Source of the DNA: Bremia lactucae
Taxonomy: Eukaryota > Oomycota > Peronosporomycetes > Peronosporales > Peronosporaceae
DNA length: 27,599 nt
Reading direction: 5' to 3'
Assembly (NCBI RefSeq): GCF_004359215.1
Contig: NC_090624.1
Coordinates: 483,481-511,079 of the forward strand
Shown: piece by piece, positions 1-10,278 of the stretch
Position numbering within the stretch: position 1 is the first letter of the stretch
Layout of the letters: every line of letters begins with the position of its first letter
The notes under the pieces: generated by a model
Database searches by the model: none
What the model was told of the DNA's origin: nothing
Seen by the model: the letters and a program-made list of their open reading frames with translations, nothing else
Program-made: the position numbers and the translations under genes

Positions 1-15
1 TACACGGCGCCAAAG

Positions 16-1503
16 ATGCCACCTAAAAGGGGCCATATTGGTGGGTCGTCTGCCAAGACGCCCACTCAACCTCGGACTAAGCTCACGTGCCGCGATAACA
101 CGCCGGCAGCGTCTAATGCCTTAGTCGAAACTCCGACAGCTACTGCTGCTGTCGCGTTAACAGGTCTAAAGGATCCATCCCACTTTAACAGTGATGATGT
201 TGATCCGTCGCGCATTGTCGACTACAATGAGTCGTCACCTCATAGTAGTGATGCGGACAACGAGCTCATGAGGAAGTATGATCGCGTATTATTGCCCATC
301 CAACTTTTCTCATGGCTCGCAACATGGAGACAGCAGCATTTACGAATGCTGTCTCGTCGTTTGCGATGGAAAGCTCAGCGACAGGTAATGAGAGCGCTGC
401 CCATAAAGGCGCAGCCGCTTCTCTGTTGGGTATAACCACAACGCCTTATGCTCAGACCATAAGCCATAATGGTTCTGACATAGAGGATTTGGAACCTAAA
501 GCTCCGCCGACGACACGTGAACGTGCTCAGCCAGTCGTTTTGTACGGGGCTATGTGACGGGTGGCATATCACTGATGCCCCCTCCATCTAAATGGCCTCG
601 TTTAACGGGCCGAGAGCGTCGCTCCTAGAGCGTCGCTCCTAGAGCGCGCTCTTCTTGACGCACATAATAATAATGGCGTCTTTAAGTCATGGAGGGCTCA
701 GGGAAAATTGCTTGAGCCTATTTTCCCGATCCCGGTCGTGTTGCGCTCAAATGAAATGCCCGACCGAGGCGAGATTCTTGCGCCGCATTCATCCGCATTC
801 CGATGCGATGAAACAGCGGTCGCAACAAATTAAATTCGCCTGCTTGCGTGTGAAAGAAATCATGGGCGTTACTGTACCCCCTGTTTCTTCTCACAACGCT
901 GCTTCTGCAAGTCCATTTGAGACTAGCGAAGAGGCCTCAGCTGGTGCTCCTTTTTTTCATAAGCAGCCACCAAGCCGGGCACATCAATACGTAGGGTATC
1001 GATCGGTTCCCAAGAGTCGAAACTCTTCGGGTAACCTTTCCATTGGACGAGGATCTGATACCTTTACCTCACGGAGCGGTGGGCAAGCAACCTTCCAACA
1101 AGGAAGCGTTGATTCCAACCCGCATCCATCAGTGCAGGTGGCGCCCGATACGAGTGGCGATCTCGCCCACCTACTCGCCGCTGCCTTACCTTCGTCCGTT
1201 CAGTCACACGCGTTAAGCGCTGCTGAACAACGTATTGCGGATCTCGAGGGTCAAGCCTTGTGACTGACCTCGGATCTTGTTTATGTCCGAGCGAAGGCTC
1301 GTCAGGGTTATGAACGCCTGAAGACTCGCTTGGACCTTCTCGAGAGGATAATGCTGAGGGATCCGCGTTACTCGCGTGATATCCCTCGCTCTCCGAGCCC
1401 TGTACGTGGCAAGAGGAATCGGTCTGATAGCTTTTCGCCTTCACCGTCCCCCTCACCCGAACGACGCTCGACTCACAGTCGGCGTCACCATCGGTCTCCT
1501 TAG
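16..1503 (+). pseudogene. Antisense ORF remnant of gypsy family 1 (opposite pol)
   Basis: This degraded ORF reads toward the integrase tail of a minus-strand gypsy element. It starts at an ATG at 16 with a Ser/Thr/Pro-rich, acidic N-terminal part (DDVDPSRIVDYNESS). A frame change near 300 leads to the piece ending at 557. After a region of frame changes containing a 14-bp duplication, it continues from about 840 to 1503 with one stop (TGA, 1261). The last 80 codons look alpha-helical (AEQRIADLEG, RLKTRLDLLERI) and end in an Arg/Ser-rich tail (SPSPSPSPERRSTHSRR). From about 955 to 1503 it lies opposite the chromodomain and linker of pol. No known domain is recognised. It could be a degraded accessory protein of the element or a by-product of strand composition; the same layout in other families (10320-12774, 8608-9120) favours the first. 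Confidence 0.5.
614..646 (+). repeat. 14-bp tandem duplication
   Basis: The 14-bp unit gagcgtcgctccta occurs twice in direct repeat (614-627, 628-641), followed by a partial third copy gagcg. The unit core gagcg/cgctc is self-complementary. Because 14 is not a multiple of three, the duplication shifts the frame of the surrounding plus-strand ORF. Confidence 0.85.
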
Positions 1504-2000
1504 ACGGATGGGGGTAGGTGACCTCATTTGGGTCTACATACCGTTGCAGACGATCCATATAAAATACGGGCTGCGTCTTCCAATGCGGGGGAAGGGTGAG
1601 CATATAATTTAGGTCTCCAACCTCTTCTACCACCGTAAAGGGTCCAATGAAACGCGGCAACAACTTCGTAGTACCTCCAGGTAGTACAGAAATTGCGTTC
1701 TTAGGTAGGGTAGCAGTACTTAATATTACTTTTTACCCACTCTAAAGCTTTCATTAGTTTTGCGACCATTTCGGTCCGGAAATTCTGTTTGCTTGTCCTG
1801 TGCGCTTACCATCGCGTCACGGACTTTTCGTGTGATGGCTAATCGCTCATTCACAAGGCGTTGAGCCCCGCTCACGCTTAAAGCATCGAACTTGCCTATG
1901 ATGCCGCCGAGAGGTCGGTCATAACGCGTAGTTTTCCGTGTGTGTACTGGTGGATTTAAGTGCATAGTCATGCAAAAAACGACTTTATTGTCCATGCCTT
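955..2000 (-). pseudogene. Ty3/gypsy pol 3' end: integrase C-terminus and chromodomain (family 1)
   Basis: Read from about 2000 downward on the minus strand. It contains an integrase C-terminal helix (VNERLAITRKVRDAM) and, after a frameshift near 1710-1725, the LLPRFIGPFTVVEEVG stretch typical of the integrase tail. The YMDRLQRYVDP motif follows, then a low-complexity linker, then RAPPALMDAG and FLVGRLLAHR leading to a chromodomain. A second frameshift at about 1065 separates that lead-in from the chromodomain body (YQILVQWKGYP, FDSWEPIDTL), readable at roughly 955-1065. In related elements the integrase inserts cDNA and the chromodomain helps select chromatin targets. This copy is broken and 5'-truncated; its 3' LTR would lie left of the window. 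Confidence 0.75.
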
Positions 2001-2009
2001 TTGCTGTAT

Positions 2010-2770
2010 AGTGCACGATCATGAAAATACGGAGGTAATTGTCGAAGCATGCAGCGCGTATCCAACGACTCGACCGGATGGTAAATATAAAGAACGTGTA
2101 GCAATTCATGGTCTACTCGACTCGATACTGCATTTGCAAGCAGAGTTTTGCTTGCTTGCTTTGTTGTTGACACTGACATTTTAATCCACGTTAAACGACA
2201 ATCTCATGCCCCTTGCTGCGAGAGTTGTGGCGGCTATGATGTCATCGTTATGGCAACGGTTTGGTAGGCCTCAAATTACGTTAGTGCTTGACGTGCAATT
2301 GAACATCTGCCGACCATCCTCCACCTGTTTATGCAATATATTGCCCATACCTGTTTTCTCATGAGTGGACCGAAAAGACTAGGCGCTTGAAAGATTTCCG
2401 AAAGGCTTAGAGCCTTGCGACACCACTAGCTGCTCCAACACATTGCACTCGGTGTGTTCACTACAGCGATGGCACCTCGTGTAAGTTCATTAAGACAGCA
2501 TGGTTACCATCTTTTTCGTCTATCGCACGGTTGTAGTATATCACTCGTCATTTATTAAGCATGTAGTGAGCTGGAAATGTAGCCGCATTCCAGCTATTGC
2601 GATTTTGTTCTGAAAAACAAAATGTGGGTGTTGAATGAGTTATTTCGTTTCCTTACTGGGCAAACGTATATCTGGCATCTAAAAATGAGTCGAGTACTTC
2701 GCCCTGTCACCTCAATTTAAGCCACTGCCTTGTAACAAAAATTTATTTAGGCATGAGTGCTATCTTATCG
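2010..2770. other. No gene recognised
   Basis: AT-rich DNA between two elements. No ORF with a recognisable motif, no RNA gene and no clear repeat edge was seen. The 7-bp inverted pair gcaagca/tgcttgc near 2138-2157 is the only local structure noted. Confidence 0.5.
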
Positions 2771-3247
2771 TGGGAGGTGAAAGAGGCACACTTCGATTGG
2801 TGAACCGTTGTTGTGGTACATATACTATATGGGTATAAAACTATTTTTATCTTTTTAAAATAAGTCATCACTAAAATCCCATTTATCGAAGGTAACATAT
2901 GTGGCAGCCACCGGATACAAATTGGTGGCCGAAATCTATTTTGAATTAGCTAGGGTAAGGATTTCGATCTAAATAATAAACTAAAGTTCAGTTCCCCTTT
3001 TGTTTCTGCAGCGTCCAATGACTTCCTAAGGCTTGCGCACTGATCTGCGCGAAAAATAAACCTTTTCAAGGTATATACTCTCGGGCACTAGTTGCCACCT
3101 GGTTCTACAAACCCCTGAATCCCTTGAACTAGGATTCATTAAGCTTTACGAGCCTGTAAAACTCACTGAGTTGTTGAACCTATCGGTTAAATAGAACTAA
3201 GTGACCCTTTGAGTCTATAAGTCTTCCTCTGACTTAGCTCCGCTACA
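2771..3247 (+). repeat. 5' LTR of the family-3 element
   Basis: Blocks shared in order with 9435-9828 include cgttgttgtgg, cactaaaatcccattta, tggtggccga, aagttcagttcc, cttcctaaggcttgcgc and aaggtatatactctc. The proposed start (TGggaggtg) and end (gctccgcTACA) are placed by analogy with the TGTAAYGGGG...CCCCGTTACA ends of the other LTRs here, so both edges are approximate. The start is uncertain because the first 40 bases align poorly. No convincing primer-binding site starting TGG was seen just after the end. Confidence 0.65.
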
Positions 3248-3305
3248 CCTAATATCTATCGTAGTCAGTTTAAGCTTGAGTCTTTTAGACTTTTCCTCTT
3301 CGAGG

Positions 3306-4356
3306 ATGGAGCACTTCCCTAAACTTTCGGGAGCGCGACGTGTTGCGTTTGACAAGCTTAAAACCTTGTTTGGGATAGATCATATCGATCACATTATGTC
3401 TCAGGGCCCAGATGTTTTGGAAGACAGTATAGAAGTCCTTTTGGAATATGAGGCTTCGCTCATAGGACAGTTCCAAGACGTTTTGATGGCATGTATTTAA
3501 ATTAGGTATATACCTTAGCCTGAGCCCTTTTATTGTCAATATCCATTCATATGGAGGAAAAGATAAAGAAAGTCTCCTTCTTTGGCTCAAGCAAATGGAC
3601 ATGGCCATAACTTCGGCCATGGTCCAAACCAAGCACCAAAAGGTGGCCCTATCTATCGCTAAGCTCGGTGGTAGAGCCAGTAAGTGGGCCATCACATGTG
3701 GCACTCCTTAGGTGCTGCTTTTTTCCACGTGGGAATCGCTTAAACGGGAGTTAACTCGCATCTTTGCGCCGCCTAATCAGGCTTTTCGCATGCGATCGCA
3801 AATTTCAGCGTCTCGTCATGGTAAATGTACCATAGCGGACTATGTCCTTTAGTTGAGTTCTCTTATTGCTGCCATGCAGCAATACCCATTTCCAAAAGCA
3901 GTTCAATTAACCATCTTTATGGAAGGTCTTAACGTGGGTATTGTTCGGACGGAGCTATATTACCCCCATCTCACTACTTTTCAAGCAGCGGTTGACCTTG
4001 CATTCAATGCGGAATACGACTTTATGTTCTCTCGCGTTAGTGCTTATCGGTACCATATTAGCTATTCGAGCACATCGCGTTCGTCGAGCAGACCAGAACC
4101 CATGGATCTCAGCCTCGCTGAGGAAGAAGAAGAGCTTCAAGCTGTACAACAGCCTCGTAACATCCGTCGATGTTTCACGTGCGGGAGCCTACGCATTTAC
4201 GACCGGCTTGTCCATTGCGTAATCTGCGCAAAGCTCGAAAAACCAGTAGCGGTGACGAGCCCTATTGGGGAAGGCCTGGGCTCTGTTGAACCTCTGCGAG
4301 GTGAGAGTAAACAGGACCTAGCCGAACTAGCTCTGTGCGTAACGGCACGGGCGTGA
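3306..4356 (+). pseudogene. gag: gag (capsid/nucleocapsid) remnant
   Basis: Three readable pieces in changing frames. The N-terminal piece (MEHFPKLSGARRVAFDK) stops at 3498. A middle piece at about 3550-3715 (WLKQMDMAITSAMVQTKHQ, GGRASKWAI) ends in a stop. The capsid-like core follows (WESLKRELTRIFAPPNQAFR, then from 3853 YPFPKAVQLTIFMEGLNVGI). A single zinc knuckle at about 4170-4225 survives only in part: RCFTCGS is followed by altered spacing. Gag would package the element RNA in cytoplasmic particles. Stops at 3498, 3710 and about 3850 rule out function. Confidence 0.75.
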
Positions 4357-4420
4357 GCACAAACCTGGCTTGTAAGTCGCTTAGGCGACCGTATAGGACT
4401 TTGATAAGTCATGGTCAATT

Positions 4421-4714
4421 TTGATTGACTCAGGGGCGTCTTGCAATTATGCTCGACGTCTCCCCCTTGAAAAAAATCAGCAATATGTTGATGCGCCTAA
4501 AGCGCATGAAGGTGATATAATCACTGTTCGCTTAGCGACTGGGACTCGTGTCACTGTTCCTAAAGTTCGGTTGAACTTAGCTATTAAGTTTCTGGACTTT
4601 GACAGTGTGGAACGCTGTTTTGTCCTTAATTTGGATTCGAAATATGAACTTATCCTTTGTATGGCCTGGCTTGAATGCCATAAGCCATGGATCGATTGGG
4701 GATCTAAGAACTAA
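4421..4714 (+). pseudogene. Retrotransposon aspartic protease remnant
   Basis: A 97-codon open stretch contains the catalytic triad IDSGAS, followed by RLATGTRVTVPKVRLNLAI and the C-terminal LILCMAWLECHKPWIDW pattern typical of gypsy proteases, with a stop at 4712. The Asp-Ser-Gly site is intact, but the ORF is cut from gag upstream and from RT downstream by stops. In an active element this dimeric protease would cut the Gag-Pol polyprotein. Confidence 0.75.
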
Positions 4715-5500
4715 GGCGCAACGCGCAATGTTCATAGCAAAGCTTTGAAGAGTCATAAACCCACCTTGGCTAGGCAACAAAAGTGCTATTGGCGCAAGCT
4801 ACTGACCGAATCTGTCAGTGTGTTGACATTGTAAATTCTGAGCTAATGAACTCCATTGTTCATCATAATAAATCTGAGCCCGACTAGGAAAAATGTGGGA
4901 TGGAACGGCACGTACTCCGTCGAGTGGCACTTGTTGCGATAACGAATCCCTGAATCCTGGAAGCATTGTAAGCCTAGAGTCGAGTGATCAAGGGCGTATT
5001 ATCCCTGAGACAAGTGGAGTGGCACGCTCTAGTCTACCGAGTATGGTCGGCCGAGGTCGTCACACTATTTCAATTTGCCAAGGCATTTCGGGTCAGACCC
5101 TTCTAATGCACGTGAAGTGACTCTTAAACGATCACTGGACAAAGAAGTTGAGTTACTTAACTCCTCGTCGAATATCAGATTGAAACACCAGCTCTGGTAC
5201 CAAGTAAATTGAGCTTGGGGAACTTGGGAGCATGTATGTTTCGGCCTTTAAGAGGCGTACTGTCTCAACTCCGAGACAGGAGAGACGCGAAGCGTCTATA
5301 ACCTCACAACGTGAGACGAGCGTGCAGTGGCTGACGCTTCAATGACCCTTTAACATCGAGTGCGAAGTTAGCCTTGAGACAATTCCTTCGATACATTCTC
5401 TTTTAGAGCTGGATAATATGAGTTCGGCCGAGCCTAAAAGGCTGGTGACTTATCGAGATAGTTATTATTCGACCAAATATTGAATTAAACTCATCATCGC
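4715..5500 (+). other. Protease-RT spacer, decayed
   Basis: Position between protease and RT identifies this as the connector of pol. Short stretches look coding (KSHKPTLARQQKCYWRKLL near 4745), but stops occur in all frames and no domain is recognisable. Confidence 0.5.
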
Positions 5501-6297
5501 TTCTGGACGAAGCCGCCATGGAGGACGCAAAGGCTGCCCTTAGTGCGCGGAGTGGATCATCTATCCTTAACGATCCCACATATCCATTACATCCTTAAAT
5601 AAGGAATTCCAAGATGTTGCATTGTAAATGCTTTTATTTAGTTTAATGCTGCCGCTATACCAGCACAAAACCCATTCCTAGAAAGGATGTTCTCGAGATC
5701 AAAAAGGTGGGATGTACGATGTACAGTGCATGCAAGCTAGTGGTATCCCGCTTACAGCGGTTAGCACCTCAAGCGGTATGCTATGGAAGTGGTTAATTAT
5801 GCCACAAGGGCTCTCCAACGCCCCGGCTACATCATCTAGTGACGCAACTATTCCGCCCTTATCGAGATTATGCACAGTCTTATACTATTGATATTTTTGT
5901 TCATAGTCGTGCGGAGCAGGGTCGGTCGGATGTGAAAAATTATATAGACCATTTGCGAGCACGGCTCGAGTGTATGCGCACAAATAATTGTATGCTAATG
6001 CATCTAAATGAATTTTTGACGCAGAAGAAATTCTTTGTTAGGGTGCTTCATTGGGAAGCGAGGCCTTAGAGCGGACCCGCTAAAGTAAGTCCATAGTCGG
6101 TTGGCCGGTTCCTCAGAACCAAAAGAATTAACGTTAGTGGTTGGACCTCGCCAACTACTTGCACAAATATCGCGAGCATTACGCTGATACGGCTAGGTCA
6201 TTATCCAAACTCCTTAAAAAGGGTACGGATTGGTGCTGGACTAGCGCCAAGAATGATACTTATAAAGTAGTTAAAGATAGTCTGATCCATGCCTAAA
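5501..6297 (+). pseudogene. Reverse transcriptase remnant, internally deleted
   Basis: A lead-in (MEDAKAALSARSGSSI) and KEFQDV at about 5600-5615 is followed almost directly by NAAAIPAQNPF at about 5645, so the block normally encoding the RT fingers is missing. Then come MLWKWLIMPQGLSNAPA and, from 5839, TQLFRPYRDYAQSYTIDIFV. The catalytic YxDD box reads YTID, so one of the paired Asp residues is lost. A thumb/connection region with several stops (LANYLHKYREHYADTARS, LLKKGTDWCWTS) leads into RNase H. The domain would copy element RNA to cDNA; this one cannot. Confidence 0.75.
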
Positions 6298-6748
6298 TTT
6301 TGGCTCTGCCAAATCCAAATTGGCCTTTCAGTGTCGTCTTCGACGCATTGGATTTTGTCATCGGCAGTGCTCTGCTACTTAAAGATAATTATGGGCGAAA
6401 AAGTGCAATTGCGTTCGAGTATTAACAGCTTAAAGCTGCGGAGAAAACATTACCGTTCATGACAAAGAGTTATATACAATTAAGTATGCTCTTGTCAAAT
6501 TCAGAGTTCATCTGCTTGGCTCTAAGCCGCTAATGATATATACAGATCACGCATCTTTACGCACTCCGACCAAGTCGCCCCATCTATCACAGAGAATGGC
6601 TCGATGGCTTTCATTTTTTGCCGAATATAATTTTGAGGTGAAGTATATGCCTGACAAGCACAATGCCTTGGCTGATGCGTTATCACGCAGGCCGAATTCT
6701 AAGCTCTCTAAAATAACAGTGTATAGCTCTGCTACGAGCTCTAAATAA
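6298..6748 (+). pseudogene. RNase H domain remnant of gypsy pol
   Basis: The first part, ILALPNPNWPFSVVFDALDF then IGSALLLKDN, is the usual Ty3-type RNase H entry with its first Asp (FDALD). A stop falls at 6423. The last part is open from 6533 (YTDHASLRTPTKSPHLSQRM then LADALSRRP), matching the conserved C-terminal DHA and DALSR motifs. It normally degrades RNA in the RNA-DNA hybrid. Confidence 0.75.
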
Positions 6749-7660
6749 CTTACATCGATTCTCGATCGATGACGACCTGTTGCTTTATTGCACGGATGCT
6801 GCGGATACTTCGCGCATCGTAGTTGCTAAAAATTTGAAGTATCGAGTCCTCTATGAGGAACATGATATTGTTCTCGGTGGTCATCTCGGTATAGAGGAGA
6901 CCTCTAAACCTGAATTAGACATAGCTACACTAGTAACACCTTGCCAAGGTTAAACTTAAGGGTTCGAATCAATTTCTTGCTTACGGCTCCGTGATCCAGA
7001 TTTGTTGGTGAAAGCTCTACAAGTGGGTAAGCATCTACGTTCCGCACATGCGAAACATGCCAACGGGTTAAACCTCGGCACTTGCTGCTGCGCCACCGGC
7101 CACTCCCACAACGTGTTGGGTGTCCATTAGTACGAATTTCGAGTTTGGCCTACCGAAAGATTCGGCAGGTAATACGGGCATCGTGGTCTTTGTTGGCTGC
7201 CGGTTGAGCAAAATGGATCTTTTAACGGCTGTGCCGGATACCATTGATGATGAAGGTACAGCAAGGCTGCTCATTGATCGCGTGTTTCGACAACACGGTT
7301 TGCCTGTGGCAATTGACTCTGATCGAGACCCCCCTTTCACGGGAGATTCTATAAATTGATTTTCCAAGTGCTTGGCACCAGATTGGACATGTCTACGGCG
7401 GATCATTCGCAGATCAACTGAACGTGTTAATCGCGTCATTGAGCATGTTCTGCGTAGCGTGTGTGCTGTGACACCAAAGCGCTGGAGCACAATGCTCCCG
7501 GATGTTGAGTTTGCGTTAAATAAAGCTGTGCATGCCTTTACAGACTATACTTCGGCCTACGTAAATGGTCTCACCCACCCATGCGTTCCGTTAACGATAC
7601 CACTATGTGGTTCAGGGATTGGTGAAGGGGGAATTAGCCAGTGGAGCTGCTGATATCAGC
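6749..7660 (+). pseudogene. Integrase zinc-binding and catalytic core remnant
   Basis: The HHCC zinc region is represented by CETCQRVKP near 7050. The core is open from 7120 (FEFGLPKDSAGNTGIVVFV), but the first catalytic position reads TNFEFG where related copies in this window have MDFVFG, so the Asp is Asn. The second Asp survives in DSDRDPPFTGD. The Glu motif (STERVNRVIEHV) lies in the next open piece (7372-7653), after a stop at 7358. These lesions make it inactive. Confidence 0.75.
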
Positions 7661-8119
7661 CCTGTTACCGTTCGGAAACAAGCAAGCAAGTTTCTCGCAA
7701 CGCGTTCTAGTGTCTGAAGACATGTGCGTGACACAATGGCTAAAAATGAAGACAAACCGAAAGAATAAGCTGAGGCCAAAGGTAGAAGTTGTATTGATTC
7801 TTATGCGGTCGGAGACCGAGCTTTGTTAAACGCTAAAAATTTACCTACAAACTTGGTTTCAGCGGTCTTTTTAAAGATCAAACTTTGCCAGCGCTTTATT
7901 GAACCATTTACGGTCTTGGTCAAGAAGGGCCTAGCTTACACGCTAAACATTCCTAGTCACGGTGCGTACACACCCAATGTTCAAAGTCGGCTTGGTAAAT
8001 CCATGTCGGGACCCTTCACACGTGGCCTTATAGTCTCTTGCGCCGAGACAGGCCGTCGCACCGCAGATTGCTACTTTCTCACCAGGATGTCCAGCTGGCC
8101 ATTTAAACGAGGGTGTTGA
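7661..8119 (+). pseudogene. Integrase C-terminal (GPY/F-like) region remnant
   Basis: From 7823 an open piece reads LLNAKNLPTNLVSAVFLKIK then RFIEPFTVLVKKGLAYTLNI, the standard tail of gypsy integrases, followed by NVQSRLGKS where the family motif YVxRLxPY is expected. The upstream part (7661-7822) has stops in all frames. The open piece ends at 8119 in the linker before the chromodomain. Confidence 0.7.
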
Positions 8120-8277
8120 CATTTCTAACGTTGAAAGACGGTTTTGGACCGCGTCAAAAGAGCCCTCAGTCCAAGCAAAGTCCTCGCGAAAAAGTTACAC
8201 CTCGTGCATTAGAGCATCAAAGGCTTCCACTGAGATTTCGGCCCCCTCCCGCATTGCTCGATGAGCGAGGGGCCTTC

Positions 8278-8420
8278 AGTTTCACGTGAAAAAGCTTCTA
8301 AAGCGACGTCGTCTCAAGAGTCAATACCAGGATCTGGTGAAGTGGCTTGGGTACCCCCCTTCGGCATACTCGTGGGACTTTGAGGCACCTCTTCGGCAAG
8401 ATATAGCTTGTACGCCGTTG
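8278..8420 (+). pseudogene. Chromodomain of the family-3 element
   Basis: FHVKKLLKRRRLKSQYQDLV then KWLGYPPSAYSWDFEAPLRQ matches the chromodomain pattern (beta strands, KWxGYP, SW.FE). Its lead-in is preceded by APSRIARxAR-like remnants near 8240. In chromoviruses it binds modified histone tails and steers integration. The entry is truncated relative to an intact pol. Confidence 0.75.
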
Positions 8421-8607
8421 ACGTTCTTGAGCGCCGCGCTCAGGGTCAACTTGCGTCAAACGACGCTTCCCACCAATAGAAGTGAGAATAGATAGATCTT
8501 CAGCCTCAGTGCGGTTTCGATCCATGGTTGCACGGGCAACTGAAACACTGAAGTTTTGGTTAGGCCTGTCCTCGTTTTAAGGCAGATACGCCAGACGCAA
8601 CTGGCCT

Positions 8608-9120
8608 CTAGCCTAAGCTTGCGAAATCGAAGCGAAGCTTCCGTTCCAAACTAATATCAGCCACATCCGCAGACTCTAATATAGACCAGATTTTGCGGAG
8701 GCGACGGGCCCAATGGACCCAGCTCTCAAACAAAGCATCATTTTCGCTTTTTGACTCGTTTGGAAACAGAGCGACCGGAGTATCCCTCATTGAGGTCACC
8801 GAAGTCGCAAGGACATGATCACACAAACGCGTCAAATACTGATGTCGCGTCATTTCTTTGGGCGTGAGGTATCGCTTATGAAGAGCGTCATGAGCAGCGA
8901 GCTCCTCCGGCGTCCTCGCCTTGGATCCGAGGTCCAGATGATCAAGCTGCGACCCGTAACCTTTTTGAGGCGCTCTTTCACACTAAGTAAAGTACATCGA
9001 TATTCACTGTGAGCTTATGCTTTCGCAAGGTCTGCAGCTTGACGACCAGCTTGTTCCTCTCTGAGGATTGCCTGCTGTTGCTTGCAATCAAGCGGGTTCG
9101 TAAATCCGTTGGCCTCAGGG
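8608..9120 (-). pseudogene. Antisense ORF remnant of the family-3 element
   Basis: On the strand opposite pol, between chromodomain and 3' LTR, a protein-like reading frame runs from about 9120 to 8608. It begins PEANGFTNPLDCKQQQAI and, after one stop and a frame change near 8960, continues AHDALHKRYLTPKEM, ESWVHWARRLRKIWSILE and SLERKLRFDFASLG before a stop at 8608. The composition is helical and charged. No domain is recognised. Position and direction match the antisense ORFs at 16-1503 and 10320-12774, so I infer a shared accessory gene; chance cannot be excluded without homologues. Confidence 0.45.
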
Positions 9121-9434
9121 ACCGATGTCCTGCGCTATACAGCTAAATCATCCGCGGCACCACATTCTGGAAAGTAATTGGGGCCCGCCGAGGTTCGTCC
9201 AAGTGACGAGGCGTGTAGGAGCGACGATCTTTTTCCTTATCCTCCGGTAGAGTTTAAATTTTATATTCTATCATCTTTTCATCATTGAGGGGATGGAGCT
9301 AAGAGTCGAAGTCTCTTGCTTAGTTGTCATCCGACAAAGGAATGCAAAACACAACCGAGCGGTTAGCTGTTTAAATTCCAACCAAAAAATGAAGCGAATA
9401 TCGGCACTCGTGTCAAAAGTCAGATGGGGAAGGG
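9121..9434. other. Region before the 3' LTR, no gene recognised
   Basis: Non-coding in both strands as far as I can see. The bases just before 9435 (gatggggaaggg) are purine-rich on the plus strand and fit a polypurine tract for the plus-strand element. Confidence 0.5.
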
Positions 9435-9828
9435 TGTAATGGGGCACATGCGTTGTTGTGGGGTGATATCTACTTTAATAGTAAATATCTTTTTGTTATA
9501 TTAAAAATAAATTAGTCACTAAAATCCCATTTATTATGAGTAACTAACTATATGACAGCACACCAGATATAAATCTGGTGGCCGAATTCTATTTTAATTT
9601 AGGCTTTAGATTTGAATAACCAAATAAAGTTCAGTTCCTCTTTTCATTTTACAGCGTCTAGTGCCTTCCTAAGGCTTGCGCTTTGCTCTACGAGAGATAG
9701 AAACCTCTCTAAGGTATATACTCTCAGGCACTAGTTACCACTTGGTACTACGAACCTCTGAATCCCTCAAAATAAGATTTTTAAGCTCCACGAGCTTGTT
9801 TAACTCACTGGTTCGTTGAACTTATTAG
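9435..9828 (+). repeat. 3' LTR of the family-3 element, truncated by another LTR
   Basis: Starts TGTAATGGGGCAC and follows the 5' LTR block by block, including the accagat-ataa-atctggt hairpin, to gttgaacttattag, where the 5' copy continues (tatcggttaaatag). Here it is cut at 9828 by TGTAACGGGG, the outer end of the family-2 LTR. Confidence 0.75.
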
Positions 9829-10278
9829 TGTAACGGGGCACTGCGACTTGTACTGTTTCAGTACAAGTCCACTTCACACTGCTTCAGATGTGAGTGGTGC
9901 CTCTCGTTAGGTGACGTACACTGTACGTATAGAGGAAGACTTCTCTTAAGGCAAGTTAGCTTAAGAGTGTAAAATGAAAACTGTATTAATATAGTTAAGT
10001 GTCTTGTTAATCTATCTTTGTAAATGTTGTCTTAACTATAAACTAATACTAAACATGTAAATGAATTCTTATCTATCTTATCTCGTAACTCTCTTTGATT
10101 ACTTCTACAGCTGATTAGTCTGCGGAATAAATAGACATAATGGTCTATACCTATTTATGGATAAGAATTCAGGAAATTACTATTTAAAGTAATTTCCTCC
10201 AAATATTATCTACCTTTTGGATAATATTAATTAACAATCTTTTATTGTTAATTTCATGTAACGATACACCCCGTTACA
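9829..10278 (-). repeat. Family-2 gypsy 3' LTR, copy 1
   Basis: A 450-bp LTR with perfect terminal inverted repeats TGTAACGGGG (9829-9838) and CCCCGTTACA (10269-10278). A second copy lies at 22005-22459. Orientation is minus, because the purine tract next to it (10279-10291) is on the minus strand and the linked pol is minus. The LTR is a chain of hairpins: 9845-9869 (11-bp stem), 10171-10198 (11 bp), 10202-10228 (9 bp), 10231-10251 (8 bp) and 10257-10278 (7 bp). Confidence 0.85.

Larger units (their letters stand above)
2771..9828 (+). mobile_element. Degenerate full-length Ty3/gypsy chromodomain retrotransposon (family 3)
   Basis: An LTR-like block at 2771-3247 is repeated, diverged, at 9435-9828, and between them lie gag, protease, RT, RNase H, integrase and a chromodomain in Ty3/gypsy order on the plus strand. 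Each domain is recognisable but none is intact: there are many stops, frameshifts and an internal RT deletion. About 7 kb is within the usual size for such elements. The 3' LTR is cut short at 9828, where the LTR of another element (family 2) begins. The divergence of the two LTRs and the number of lesions indicate an old insertion. Confidence 0.8.
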
